A stretch of 18,855 nt of DNA from contig JAEYYV010000385.1 of assembly GCA_023428295.1 (NCBI GenBank), positions 1 through 18,855 of the forward strand. The letters are read 5' to 3'. The stretch comes from Pseudomonadota bacterium. GTDB lineage: Bacteria; Myxococcota_A; Polyangia; Haliangiales; Haliangiaceae. Positions 1-7,614 of this stretch are shown piece after piece; within the stretch, counting starts at the first letter, position 1, and the number at the start of each line of letters is the position of its first letter. The position numbers and the translations under genes are program-made. The notes below the pieces were generated by a model. It was not told the origin of the DNA. It worked only from the letters and a program-made list of their open reading frames with translations, and searched no databases.

Positions 1-767
1 ACGACACGCGTCGACACCCACGCTGCCAATCGTCGCGGCACCAGCCGCACCCCGAAGCACGACAGCTTGTTGATGAAGCCCGTGATGATGTTGCGTCTCC
101 CGCGCTCCATGGCGGCGAGGCCGAGCTGTGCGCACCGCTCGGCGGTCATCATCGATTTCTTCGCGAGCAAGCTGTACGTGCCCGCACCTGCGAGCTCGTG
201 GAACTCTGTCTTGGTGCCGCCGGGCGAGAGGCACGTGATCGACAGGTTCGAGCCCGCGTGCTCGTACGCGAGCGCCTCGGTGAAGTTGCGCACGAACGCC
301 TTGCTCGCCGCGTAGACCGCGAAGTTCGGCGTGGACTGATACGCGGCGATCGAGCCCACGTTGAGCAAGTAGCTCTTCGTCGCCTTGTCGCGCGACTGCA
401 CGAACAGCTTCGACAGCTCGACGAGCGTGGTGATGTTGAGCTGCAGCATCTCGACATCGCGCGCGAGATCCGCGTCCTCGAACCGGCGGTGATAGCCAAA
501 GCCGGCGTTGTTGATACAGATGTGAATCGGGCCGCCCTCGGTGGCGCGCTTCCACACGGCCTCGGCCGAGTGCGGCGCGCCGAGGTCCTGCGCGATCGTC
601 TCGACGTTCACGCCCGTGCATTCGGCCGCGACGCGCCGCAGCGCGTCTTCGCGCCGCGCGACGAGCACCAGGTGCACGCCTTTGGCCGCGAGTTGCCGGG
701 CCATCGCCGCTCCGATGCCGCTCGACGCGCCGGTGACGAGGGCGCGCTTGCCTTTCAGCTGCGACAT
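1..767 (-). CDS. Short-chain dehydrogenase/reductase (SDR), 3' end cut by window
   Basis: NAD(P)-dependent SDR oxidoreductase of the classical type; the substrate cannot be told. About 255 residues are visible and the C-terminus runs off the left edge. Seen in the translation: the cofactor-binding TGASSGIG at residues 12-19, NNAG at 86-89, and a complete catalytic tetrad Asn111, Ser139, Tyr152 and Lys156 in YAASK. The C-terminal part has the hydrophobic and basic character of the DltE/YqjQ-like short-chain reductases. The start is the ATG at 767-765, which immediately precedes the Rossmann fold as usual. There is no Shine-Dalgarno, but TAGCGT lies 6 bases upstream. The gene diverges from a lipoprotein gene whose chosen start is only 23 bases away. 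The family call is secure; the function is not. Confidence 0.9.
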   Translation of the reverse strand, partial: MSQLKGKRALVTGASSGIGAAMARQLAAKGVHLVLVARREDALRRVAAECTGVNVETIAQDLGAPHSAEAVWKRATEGGPIHICINNAGFGYHRRFEDADLARDVEMLQLNITTLVELSKLFVQSRDKATKSYLLNVGSIAAYQSTPNFAVYAASKAFVRNFTEALAYEHAGSNLSITCLSPGGTKTEFHELAGAGTYSLLAKKSMMTAERCAQLGLAAMERGRRNIITGFINKLSCFGVRLVPRRLAAWVSTRV

Positions 768-773
768 GGAAAG

Positions 774-779
774 ACGCTA
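774..779 (-). promoter_or_regulatory. -10-like hexamer TAGCGT of the SDR gene
   Basis: TAGCGT, then 6 bases, then ATG. If this is a -10 box, transcription would begin at or within a base or two of the start codon, giving a leaderless mRNA. It overlaps the opposing hexamer at 778-783. No convincing -35 was seen. Confidence 0.4.
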
Positions 780-783
780 CCAT
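778..783 (+). promoter_or_regulatory. -10-like hexamer TACCAT of first lipoprotein gene
   Basis: TACCAT, then 7 bases, then ATG at 791. The placement favours the ATG at 791 over the one at 782, because 782 lies inside the hexamer. It overlaps the SDR hexamer on the other strand by two bases. Confidence 0.4.
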
Positions 784-790
784 GTCGCCC

Positions 791-1348
791 ATGAAGCTCG
801 TGTTGGCGCTCGCCATGGCGTTCGCGGTGATCGGAGGCTGCGGTGGTCCGTCGGCGAAGGAAGTGCGATCGGCCCGGACCGCCGAGTACTTCGCTCCGCC
901 CAAGCACCTCCTCGATCTCGCGCTCCAGGTCACGCAGTTCGACTACAAGATCGGCGCGATCGACATCGACGGTCTCAAGTTCGAGACCAAGCCGCAGTGG
1001 TACACGCAGAACGGTGGTCGTCTCTCCGCGAACGAGGACCTGAACGGCGAGTACGTCAACGCGGGCGCGAATCGTCCGAGTGCGCCGCAAGCCGATGGAT
1101 CGCTGCGTCGCTCTGACGGCAGCGACTTCTTGGTCTCGTTGATCGTGAAGGTCCGCTTGATCGGCACGGATCGAGCGATGGTCGAGGTCATCCCGCGCAC
1201 GTGGCAGATGATTCCGGCGAGCCCGCAGCCACGCGAGCTCAAGCCCGACGATCCGTATCTTCCGGGCTGGGTTCAGGGCCGCGTCGATGCGCTCTCCGTC
1301 GCGATCTACGATCAGGCCAAGAAGCGCTACCTGCCGCCCGGCGGCTGA
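791..1348 (+). CDS. Putative lipoprotein, paralogue of the next gene
   Basis: 185-residue predicted lipoprotein of unknown function. It has a short basic N-terminus, a hydrophobic stretch and a lipobox ending at Cys17 (IGGC), so it is probably lipid-anchored after signal peptidase II cleavage. No known domain is recognised. It shares the same layout as the following gene: CGGPS right after the lipobox, a WYT motif in the middle, then SPQP, and near the C-terminus a PG(W/F)V segment followed by a regularly spaced helix. The two are therefore tandem duplicates. An ATG at 782 would add three residues; 791 is preferred because it gives a cleaner signal peptide and sits 7 bases after TACCAT. No Shine-Dalgarno is seen. 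Confidence 0.75.
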   Translation: MKLVLALAMAFAVIGGCGGPSAKEVRSARTAEYFAPPKHLLDLALQVTQFDYKIGAIDIDGLKFETKPQWYTQNGGRLSANEDLNGEYVNAGANRPSAPQADGSLRRSDGSDFLVSLIVKVRLIGTDRAMVEVIPRTWQMIPASPQPRELKPDDPYLPGWVQGRVDALSVAIYDQAKKRYLPPGG

Positions 1349-1375
1349 GACTAGCGACGCGCGCCATATCGGGTG

Positions 1376-1381
1376 TACCAA
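1376..1381 (+). promoter_or_regulatory. -10-like hexamer TACCAA of second lipoprotein gene
   Basis: TACCAA followed by 6 bases and the ATG at 1388. It differs from TAnnnT only in its last base. Consistent with a leaderless start inside the 39-base gap after the preceding lipoprotein gene. Confidence 0.3.
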
Positions 1382-1387
1382 CGGCGC

Positions 1388-1981
1388 ATGCGTAACCTGA
1401 CCCTCTCGCTCGCTGCCATCGTCGCGCTCGCTGCGTGCGGCGGACCGTCGAGCCAGGACATCACGACGGCCAAGCAAGCTCGCTATCACGGGGACAAGAG
1501 CGTCCTCTACCGCACGGCCAAAGCCGCTGTCGAGGAGACCACGAAGCTCGCGAAGGAGGACGAGGCCACGCTCGGCTTCCAGACGGTGGGGCGCTGGTAC
1601 ACGACGGAGGGCATCCTCGCGCCTGGCTCCGACGAGGACTACAAGCACGTCCCCGATCAGAGCATCCGCATCACGCTCGTCGTGCGCCTCTTGCCCGAGG
1701 GGGACAACTGGATCGTGCAGGTCGAGCCGTCGCTCTTGCGCAAGCAGAGCGGGAGCCCGCAGCCCCAGCCCCTCGACGCCAACGATGCGAGCGTGCCGGG
1801 CTTCGTGCGAGGCAAGGGCGATTCGCTCCAGCACACGATCTGGAAGGCGCTCCAGGCCTACGAAGTGAAGTCGCCCGGTGGCATCGCGCCCGCGCCGACG
1901 GAGCCCGCGCCCGCGGCCACGCCGGAGGCACCGCCGGCCGACGGTTCCACGGATCCCGCAGCGGATCCCGCAACGCCGTGA
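1388..1981 (+). CDS. Putative lipoprotein with Pro/Ala-rich tail, paralogue of the previous gene
   Basis: 197-residue predicted lipoprotein of unknown function. The signal peptide ends in a lipobox LAAC with Cys17, the same residue number as in its upstream paralogue and followed by the same GGPS. Shared blocks include RWYT near the middle, SPQPQPL, and VPGFVRGKGDSL toward the end. Unlike its neighbour it carries a low-complexity tail of about 35 residues rich in Pro, Ala and Asp. A GTG at 1373 could add five residues, but the ATG at 1388 gives a normal signal peptide and fits the TACCAA hexamer. Its TGA overlaps the GTG start of the Nudix gene, so these two are probably translated as a coupled pair. 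Confidence 0.75.
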   Translation: MRNLTLSLAAIVALAACGGPSSQDITTAKQARYHGDKSVLYRTAKAAVEETTKLAKEDEATLGFQTVGRWYTTEGILAPGSDEDYKHVPDQSIRITLVVRLLPEGDNWIVQVEPSLLRKQSGSPQPQPLDANDASVPGFVRGKGDSLQHTIWKALQAYEVKSPGGIAPAPTEPAPAATPEAPPADGSTDPAADPATP

Positions 1982-2739
1982 GCGACTCGCGTCCCGACGA
2001 CGTCGTCGGCTTTGTCATCGACTCCGACGAGCGCGTCGGCACCGGCGGCTTCCTCGAGATCCGCCGGTTGCGCATGCGTAATCGCCGCGCAGATGGATCG
2101 ATCTCGCCGTCCTACGTCTGCGATTCGATCGCTCGTCCGTACGGACAGGACGCGGTGATCGTCTGCGTCTACGCGCGCGACACGAGTGGCATCGATGCTC
2201 GTCGTGGCTTCGACGAGACATCGCGCGGGATCGATCACGAGGCGCCGCTCGACGCCATCGGCTCGCCACCCGCGCGGATTCGCGTGCTCCTACGGGATGG
2301 CCTGCGTCCGCCGCTCTCGCTCGGTCGCGACGCGTCGATCGCGCCGTTGCCCGAGGAGCCGTCGGGCATGTTCGTCACCGAGCTCGTCGCGGGGATCATC
2401 GAGCCGAGCGATCGCGGCGAAGATGGCCTGCGCGCACGCGCCGCGGCCGAGGTCCTCGAAGAGGCCGGCTTCGTCGTCGATCCTGCGCGCATCGCGATCC
2501 TCGGCGCAGGCTCGCTGCCATCGCCGGGCGCGCTGATCGAGAAGTTCTACTTCTGCGCGGTGGAGGTGGACCCGGCGACACAGCGACCGCTCGCCGGGGA
2601 CGGTTCGCCGATGGAAGAGGGCGCGCGCACGCGATGGCTCGATCTCGACGCTGCGATCGACGCCTGCCTGCGCGGCGAGCTGTGCGATCTCAAGACCGAG
2701 CTCGGCCTGCGCCGGCTGCGCGAGCACCTCGCGCGGTAG
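1978..2739 (+). CDS. Nudix hydrolase, ADP-ribose/sugar-nucleotide pyrophosphatase-like
   Basis: 253-residue Nudix hydrolase. The family hydrolyses nucleoside diphosphates linked to another moiety; length and the N-terminal beta-rich extension resemble the ADP-ribose and UDP-sugar pyrophosphatases, so that is the suggested substrate class. The Nudix box spans about residues 139-165 and ends in AEVLEEAGF: the metal-binding glutamates 158, 161 and 162 are present, but the usual Arg before the first Glu is Ala157, and the loop after Gly139 is a few residues longer than consensus. The GTG start at 1978 overlaps the upstream TGA (GTGA). The open frame extends much further 5', but that part lies in another frame of the lipoprotein gene and is not coding. 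The gene ends one base before the convergent regulator gene. Confidence 0.85.
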   Translation: MSDSRPDDVVGFVIDSDERVGTGGFLEIRRLRMRNRRADGSISPSYVCDSIARPYGQDAVIVCVYARDTSGIDARRGFDETSRGIDHEAPLDAIGSPPARIRVLLRDGLRPPLSLGRDASIAPLPEEPSGMFVTELVAGIIEPSDRGEDGLRARAAAEVLEEAGFVVDPARIAILGAGSLPSPGALIEKFYFCAVEVDPATQRPLAGDGSPMEEGARTRWLDLDAAIDACLRGELCDLKTELGLRRLREHLAR

Positions 2740-2740
2740 C

Positions 2741-4171
<1,431 letters not shown>

Positions 4172-4178
4172 GGCGGCC

Positions 4179-4184
4179 TTCTTA
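4179..4184 (-). promoter_or_regulatory. -10-like hexamer TAAGAA of the regulator gene
   Basis: TAAGAA followed by 7 bases and the GTG start at 4171; the last base departs from TAnnnT. It lies in the 20-base gap after the upstream lipoprotein gene and could give a second, leaderless transcript. Confidence 0.25.
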
Positions 4185-4191
4185 GCATGGC

Positions 4192-5652
4192 TTACGGCAC
4201 GCAGCGGCCCGTCGGGAGGTCGCAACGGAGGCGCGCCCACGGCCCGCTCGCCGGAGCGGACTGGATCGCGGTGGGGCAGTGATCGTGCTCGGTGCATCTC
4301 TGCACGCAGAAGTTCTGGGTCAGGTAGGTCGTGCATACGTAGTCGGGGCCGAGCGCCGCACAGCCTGCGTCGTTCGCGCACGAACGGGCACAGACCTCGC
4401 GCGTGTCCGCGTCGCTGACAAAGAAGAACCTGGGGCAGGAGAGGTTGGGACCGCAGTCCGATGCGCTGTCGCAGGCGCCGCCTTCGGCCACGTTGCCCGG
4501 CGCGTCGATGGAGACACACGAGCCCGCGACGCAGTTGCCGCGATAGATCTGGTTTCGGTACTCGGCGGCGCACTCGGCGGCGGCGGTGCAGCCCGTACCG
4601 AGCGTGCGCTGCGCGGACAGCGTGTAGCTCACCGGCGAGGACTGGCCCGCCGTCGAGAACTCGCGCACGCGAACGTAGTACGTGCCCGGCGCGAGGTAGC
4701 TCAGGCGGATCTGCTCGGGCTGCTCCCAGAACGAGAGCCCGAACTGTTCGCCGCTCGCATCGTACACGCCGAGATCGAGATCGCGGTTGCCGCTCCACGC
4801 GAGCGAGAACGCCCAGGTCTCGCCGAGCGACGTGACGTCGAACGAGAAGTAGTCGTACTCGGTCCGCGGCACCGAGCAGATGCGGCTCGGGATGCTCGCG
4901 CGACCCGCTCCGTCGAGGACGATCGGCGTGGCACCGGAGGGACCGTCGTCGTGGGGCTCCGCGGCGTCATCGCTCGTGCAGGCATCGGTGCCGCTCGCGC
5001 AGACCTGGTTTGCGCCGCACACCGGTGACGACGTGCTGCCGCACTCGAAGCTCGTCACGCACTGCACGCACTGGCCCTCGAAGCATGCGGGCGACGAGCC
5101 GTCGCACTGAGCGCCCGACGTGCACGCCTCTTCGTAGACCTCGAGCGTGAAGTCGGTAGCTGCCGGCGGCTGCGACTTCCAATAGTCGACGACGACATAG
5201 GCGGTGCTCGCCGTCGCGACAAACCGACCGAGCTCGCGATCGTTTCGCTGCGCATCCGCGAACAGAAGGCACTGCGCGGCGGACGGGCCCGCGGGTGTCT
5301 CGCATCCGGTGACGACGTAGAATGCGAGATCTGCCGAGGACGAGAGGCGCACGATGTACGGCGCGCCGGCGACGAGACCCTCGAGCGGGATCACCCGATC
5401 GGGCCCGCTGGACTCGATGCCGAACGGCGCGTCGACTTCGTCACACATCGCGGGGCTCTGCACGTTCGAATCGCCGAGCTGGCTGATCACGCGCACCGGG
5501 ACCATCACCGCTGGAGAGCTGAACTCGATACATCCCGGAAACACGACCTCGTCGGGTGGTGGTCCGTCGTCGGGTGCGTCGGGCACGATGCTGGCGCCAT
5601 CGCCGCACGCCGCGACGAGGATCACGCCGAGGACGAACGAGGTTCCGCGCAC
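4192..5652 (-). CDS. Cys-rich lipoprotein with two PPC-like beta domains
   Basis: 486-residue predicted surface or secreted lipoprotein. The GTG start gives a signal peptide with lipobox VAAC (Cys16), then an Asp/Pro-rich linker. Residues about 40-175 and 235-350 look like two bacterial pre-peptidase C-terminal (PPC) type beta-sandwiches; the second has the typical DYFSFDV, LDLGVYD and APGTYYVRV strands. Between them (about 177-225) and after them (355-486) are Cys-dense segments. I count about 30 cysteines besides the lipobox, which implies many disulphides. Such proteins are common in myxobacterial envelopes; the role is unknown. CATAGT lies 6 bases before the start. The stop is 20 bases before the NtrC-family regulator gene. 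Confidence 0.8.
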   Translation of the reverse strand: MRGTSFVLGVILVAACGDGASIVPDAPDDGPPPDEVVFPGCIEFSSPAVMVPVRVISQLGDSNVQSPAMCDEVDAPFGIESSGPDRVIPLEGLVAGAPYIVRLSSSADLAFYVVTGCETPAGPSAAQCLLFADAQRNDRELGRFVATASTAYVVVDYWKSQPPAATDFTLEVYEEACTSGAQCDGSSPACFEGQCVQCVTSFECGSTSSPVCGANQVCASGTDACTSDDAAEPHDDGPSGATPIVLDGAGRASIPSRICSVPRTEYDYFSFDVTSLGETWAFSLAWSGNRDLDLGVYDASGEQFGLSFWEQPEQIRLSYLAPGTYYVRVREFSTAGQSSPVSYTLSAQRTLGTGCTAAAECAAEYRNQIYRGNCVAGSCVSIDAPGNVAEGGACDSASDCGPNLSCPRFFFVSDADTREVCARSCANDAGCAALGPDYVCTTYLTQNFCVQRCTEHDHCPTAIQSAPASGPWARLRCDLPTGRCVP

Positions 5653-5658
5653 GAGGTC

Positions 5659-5664
5659 ACTATG
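5659..5664 (-). promoter_or_regulatory. -10-like hexamer CATAGT of the Cys-rich lipoprotein gene
   Basis: CATAGT, 6 bases, then the GTG at 5652. One mismatch to TAnnnT (first base). It sits at the edge of the divergent intergenic region. Confidence 0.25.
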
Positions 5665-5780
5665 CCGCCGACCCCTCCATCCGCGTGAGTTATGGGCTTA
5701 CAGGAAGTAGTCGGATTGCTGCGTCGACATCGCAGGACCCGATGTGACGCGGTCGCATGTCACGAAGTGTTTCAAAAGGC

Positions 5781-5808
5781 GTGACGTTGCCGCGAAGTTG
5801 ACTAGGAT
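5781..5808 (+). promoter_or_regulatory. Predicted promoter (-35 GTGACG, -10 TAGGAT)
   Basis: GTGACG at 5781-5786 and TAGGAT at 5803-5808 are separated by 16 bases; each matches four of six positions of the sigma-70 consensus. Transcription would start near 5815, leaving a short leader that contains the AAGGAG at 5821. Confidence 0.4.
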
Positions 5809-5820
5809 GCCGCTCCCTTC

Positions 5821-5826
5821 AAGGAG
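5821..5826 (+). promoter_or_regulatory. Strong Shine-Dalgarno AAGGAG
   Basis: AAGGAG six bases before the ATG at 5833. It is the only clear Shine-Dalgarno I found directly before a gene start in this window, which makes it unusual here, and it fixes the start codon. Confidence 0.75.
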
Positions 5827-5832
5827 TCCGTC

Positions 5833-6462
5833 ATGCAACGCGTTGGTTTATTCGTTCTGTTTCTCGCGGCCTGTGGGGACGACGGTGGTAGCAAGGTCAA
5901 CATCATCGACAGCGGTATGACCGTCGATAGCCCGCCCGTCTCGGTAGACTGCAAGGCGTCGAGCGCGTACGGCACCGTCACGCCGACGACGCAAGATGCG
6001 TACTCGGGTGAGTTCGATGGTGATCCGAACCTGTGGATCTTCCTCGACCTCAACACCGATCCGACCCCGGACATCCTGCTCGTCGATCTCTACAGCGGCT
6101 ACGGCGCGTTCGAGAATGGCTTCCCGACGGCGGGCGCGAGCATCCAGCTCACGGGCGACGAAGTGCATCCCGCGTCGTGCGGCGCGTGCGTGTCGATCCA
6201 GGTCGACTACACGGAGAACGGTCCCGCCGACGACTACTACCTCGCGGATGGCGGCACGCTGAATCTCACGTCGGCCACGCCTACGTCGCTCGCGGGCAAC
6301 CTGAGCAACGTCACGTTCAAACACATGAACATCGACGACAGCGGTCTCGCCACCCCGCACCCGGACGGCTGCACCGCGACGCTCACGTCGCTCGCGTTCA
6401 GCGCGACGCCGACGGCCGACACGTTCGCGAAGCCGCGCTTCTCGAAGCGCGCGCGCCGCTAG
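5833..6462 (+). CDS. Small putative lipoprotein, acidic beta-rich
   Basis: 209 residues, no recognised domain. A short signal peptide ends in the lipobox LAAC (Cys14), followed by GDDGG and an Asp/Pro/Ser-rich linker. The body is acidic, rich in Gly, Thr and Asp, and reads as alternating beta strands (WIFLDLN, ILLVDLYSG, SIQVDYTE); a CGAC pair near residues 116-119 may form a disulphide. The last residues are basic (KRARR), in contrast to the acidic body. The start is fixed by AAGGAG six bases upstream. Its stop overlaps the stop of the convergent phosphatase gene: a single CTAG at 6459-6462 supplies TAG to both strands. The function is unknown. Confidence 0.75.
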   Translation: MQRVGLFVLFLAACGDDGGSKVNIIDSGMTVDSPPVSVDCKASSAYGTVTPTTQDAYSGEFDGDPNLWIFLDLNTDPTPDILLVDLYSGYGAFENGFPTAGASIQLTGDEVHPASCGACVSIQVDYTENGPADDYYLADGGTLNLTSATPTSLAGNLSNVTFKHMNIDDSGLATPHPDGCTATLTSLAFSATPTADTFAKPRFSKRARR

Positions 6463-7601
6463 GCCATGCCCTGTTTGCGACGTGCGCGACGATGTTCGTG
6501 CTCTTCGTCGACGAGCCGCACATAATCGAGCGGCTCTGCCAGCTCCACGGGCGGTGGCGAGAGCGTTCCGAGCTCGCGCACGCGCGCACGGAACGACTCG
6601 GCGATCTGCTCGAATGGTGGCAGGTCGTCGCGCCCGGACAGCGCGCCTGACGTGGCCGCGTCCGCCGCTTCGGCGGTGAGCTGCATCGCCGTGTCACGCG
6701 AGACGCGACCGCGGCGAATGATGTCCTGCACGCTCGTCGCGAGGTGACCCAGCTCGTACTGGCCGGAGTCGAGCATCTCGAGCGCGACGAACACGACCTG
6801 CCGCGCCGAGAGCACTTTGTCCTCGTACAGCACCATCGCGGCCTGGAAGTAGTTGAACACCGGCACGAGCCGCGGGCCGAAGCGACGAAAGCCGAGCGGC
6901 GGCGAGCGGCGATCGAGGTGGATGAACATGCGGCGAACAGCGGGCCCCTTGGGCACGTCGCGCGCGAGCTCGAGGATGCGCGCCATATCGTCCTCGTACG
7001 CGCGCGACGCGACGAGCACGCGCTCGAGATCGCTGACGCCGACGACGCCCGCGACGAGATCCGCGTAGAGGCAATAGATGATCGCGTCGGCTTCCGCGTC
7101 GTCGCCGAACAGGGTCTCGCGCTCCGCGGCGGCGCCGATGCGCGAGCGCAGCATCGCGGGCAGCTTGTATGGAATCTGCGCGCGCAACGCGCGGAAGCGA
7201 CCCTTGAGGATGTTCTTCAGGTTGTTCTTGAGGACGAACTCGTCGTAGTCGATGCCGTCGAGCGCGAGCTTGGCGGTGAGGGTGGTGCGCATCTGCGTCG
7301 GGCTGCCGCTGACGATGCAGATGCGATGGCCATCTTGCTTGAGCGCGCGGAGCAGGGCGGTCGCTCCCGGATACGCTTGCTTGTCCGCGGCCGTCTCGAT
7401 CGCGCTCTTCGCGAGATCCGCGAGCGAGTCGAACTCCGTGCGCAGATAGGTCTTGTCGAGATCCCAGCGAAACGTGTGGCGAGGCGCCGGTGCGCCGGGG
7501 GGCAGTCCGTCGGGGACGTGATCGAACAGGCCGATGCGCTCGCCCACCTGGATCGGTAGCGAGGTCAGCGTGCGAAGGAGGCTCTTGCGACGACCGGCCA
7601 T
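6459..7601 (-). CDS. HAD-like phosphatase, App1/DUF2183-type
   Basis: 380-residue protein with HAD-superfamily phosphatase motifs: motif I DLDKT with nucleophile Asp47 and Asp49, motif II SGS at 98-100, the conserved Lys at about 146, and motif III GDDAEAD at 166-172. The layout resembles the App1-type phosphatidate phosphatase domain, which converts phosphatidic acid to diacylglycerol; that substrate is inferred. After about residue 210 there is a helical region of unknown role and a charged Arg/Glu-rich C-terminus. No signal peptide is seen. It starts 10 bases after the plsX stop on the same strand, so the pair probably forms an operon, and PlsX products feed phosphatidic acid synthesis, which supports a lipid role. 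Confidence 0.75.
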   Translation of the reverse strand: MAGRRKSLLRTLTSLPIQVGERIGLFDHVPDGLPPGAPAPRHTFRWDLDKTYLRTEFDSLADLAKSAIETAADKQAYPGATALLRALKQDGHRICIVSGSPTQMRTTLTAKLALDGIDYDEFVLKNNLKNILKGRFRALRAQIPYKLPAMLRSRIGAAAERETLFGDDAEADAIIYCLYADLVAGVVGVSDLERVLVASRAYEDDMARILELARDVPKGPAVRRMFIHLDRRSPPLGFRRFGPRLVPVFNYFQAAMVLYEDKVLSARQVVFVALEMLDSGQYELGHLATSVQDIIRRGRVSRDTAMQLTAEAADAATSGALSGRDDLPPFEQIAESFRARVRELGTLSPPPVELAEPLDYVRLVDEEHEHRRARRKQGMA

Positions 7602-7608
7602 GCTGGAG

Positions 7609-7614
7609 TGTCTA
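7609..7614 (-). promoter_or_regulatory. -10-like hexamer TAGACA overlapping the plsX stop
   Basis: TAGACA, 7 bases, then the ATG at 7601. Its TAG is the plsX stop codon. It could allow a leaderless transcript of the phosphatase gene independent of plsX, but may simply be the stop codon. Confidence 0.2.

Larger units (their letters stand above)
5653..5832. other. Divergent intergenic region between two lipoprotein genes
   Basis: 180 bases, the longest non-coding stretch in the window and more A+T-rich than its surroundings. It holds the predicted promoter and Shine-Dalgarno of the plus-strand gene, the hexamer of the minus-strand gene, and a short inverted repeat GTGAC (5744-5748) / GTCAC (5759-5763) with a 10-base spacer, which could be an operator but is too short to be confident. 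GTGAC recurs at 5781-5785 as part of the proposed -35. Confidence 0.5.

Noticed and set aside
1435..1977. N-terminal extension of the Nudix frame
   Set aside because: It overlaps the lipoprotein gene in another frame and is Arg/Gly/Ala-rich with no homology pattern; the GTG at 1978 with TGA overlap is a better start.
4172..4798. Long N-terminal extension of the response regulator
   Set aside because: Receiver domains begin near the N-terminus, and the extension lies inside the Cys-rich lipoprotein gene.
5744..5763. CRP-like palindrome GTGAC-N10-GTCAC
   Set aside because: The spacer is too long for the TGTGA-N6-TCACA consensus, and the arms are only five bases.
5798..5803. TTGACT as a -35 box of the gene at 5833
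   Set aside because: A -10 at normal spacing would fall on the Shine-Dalgarno; GTGACG/TAGGAT fits better.
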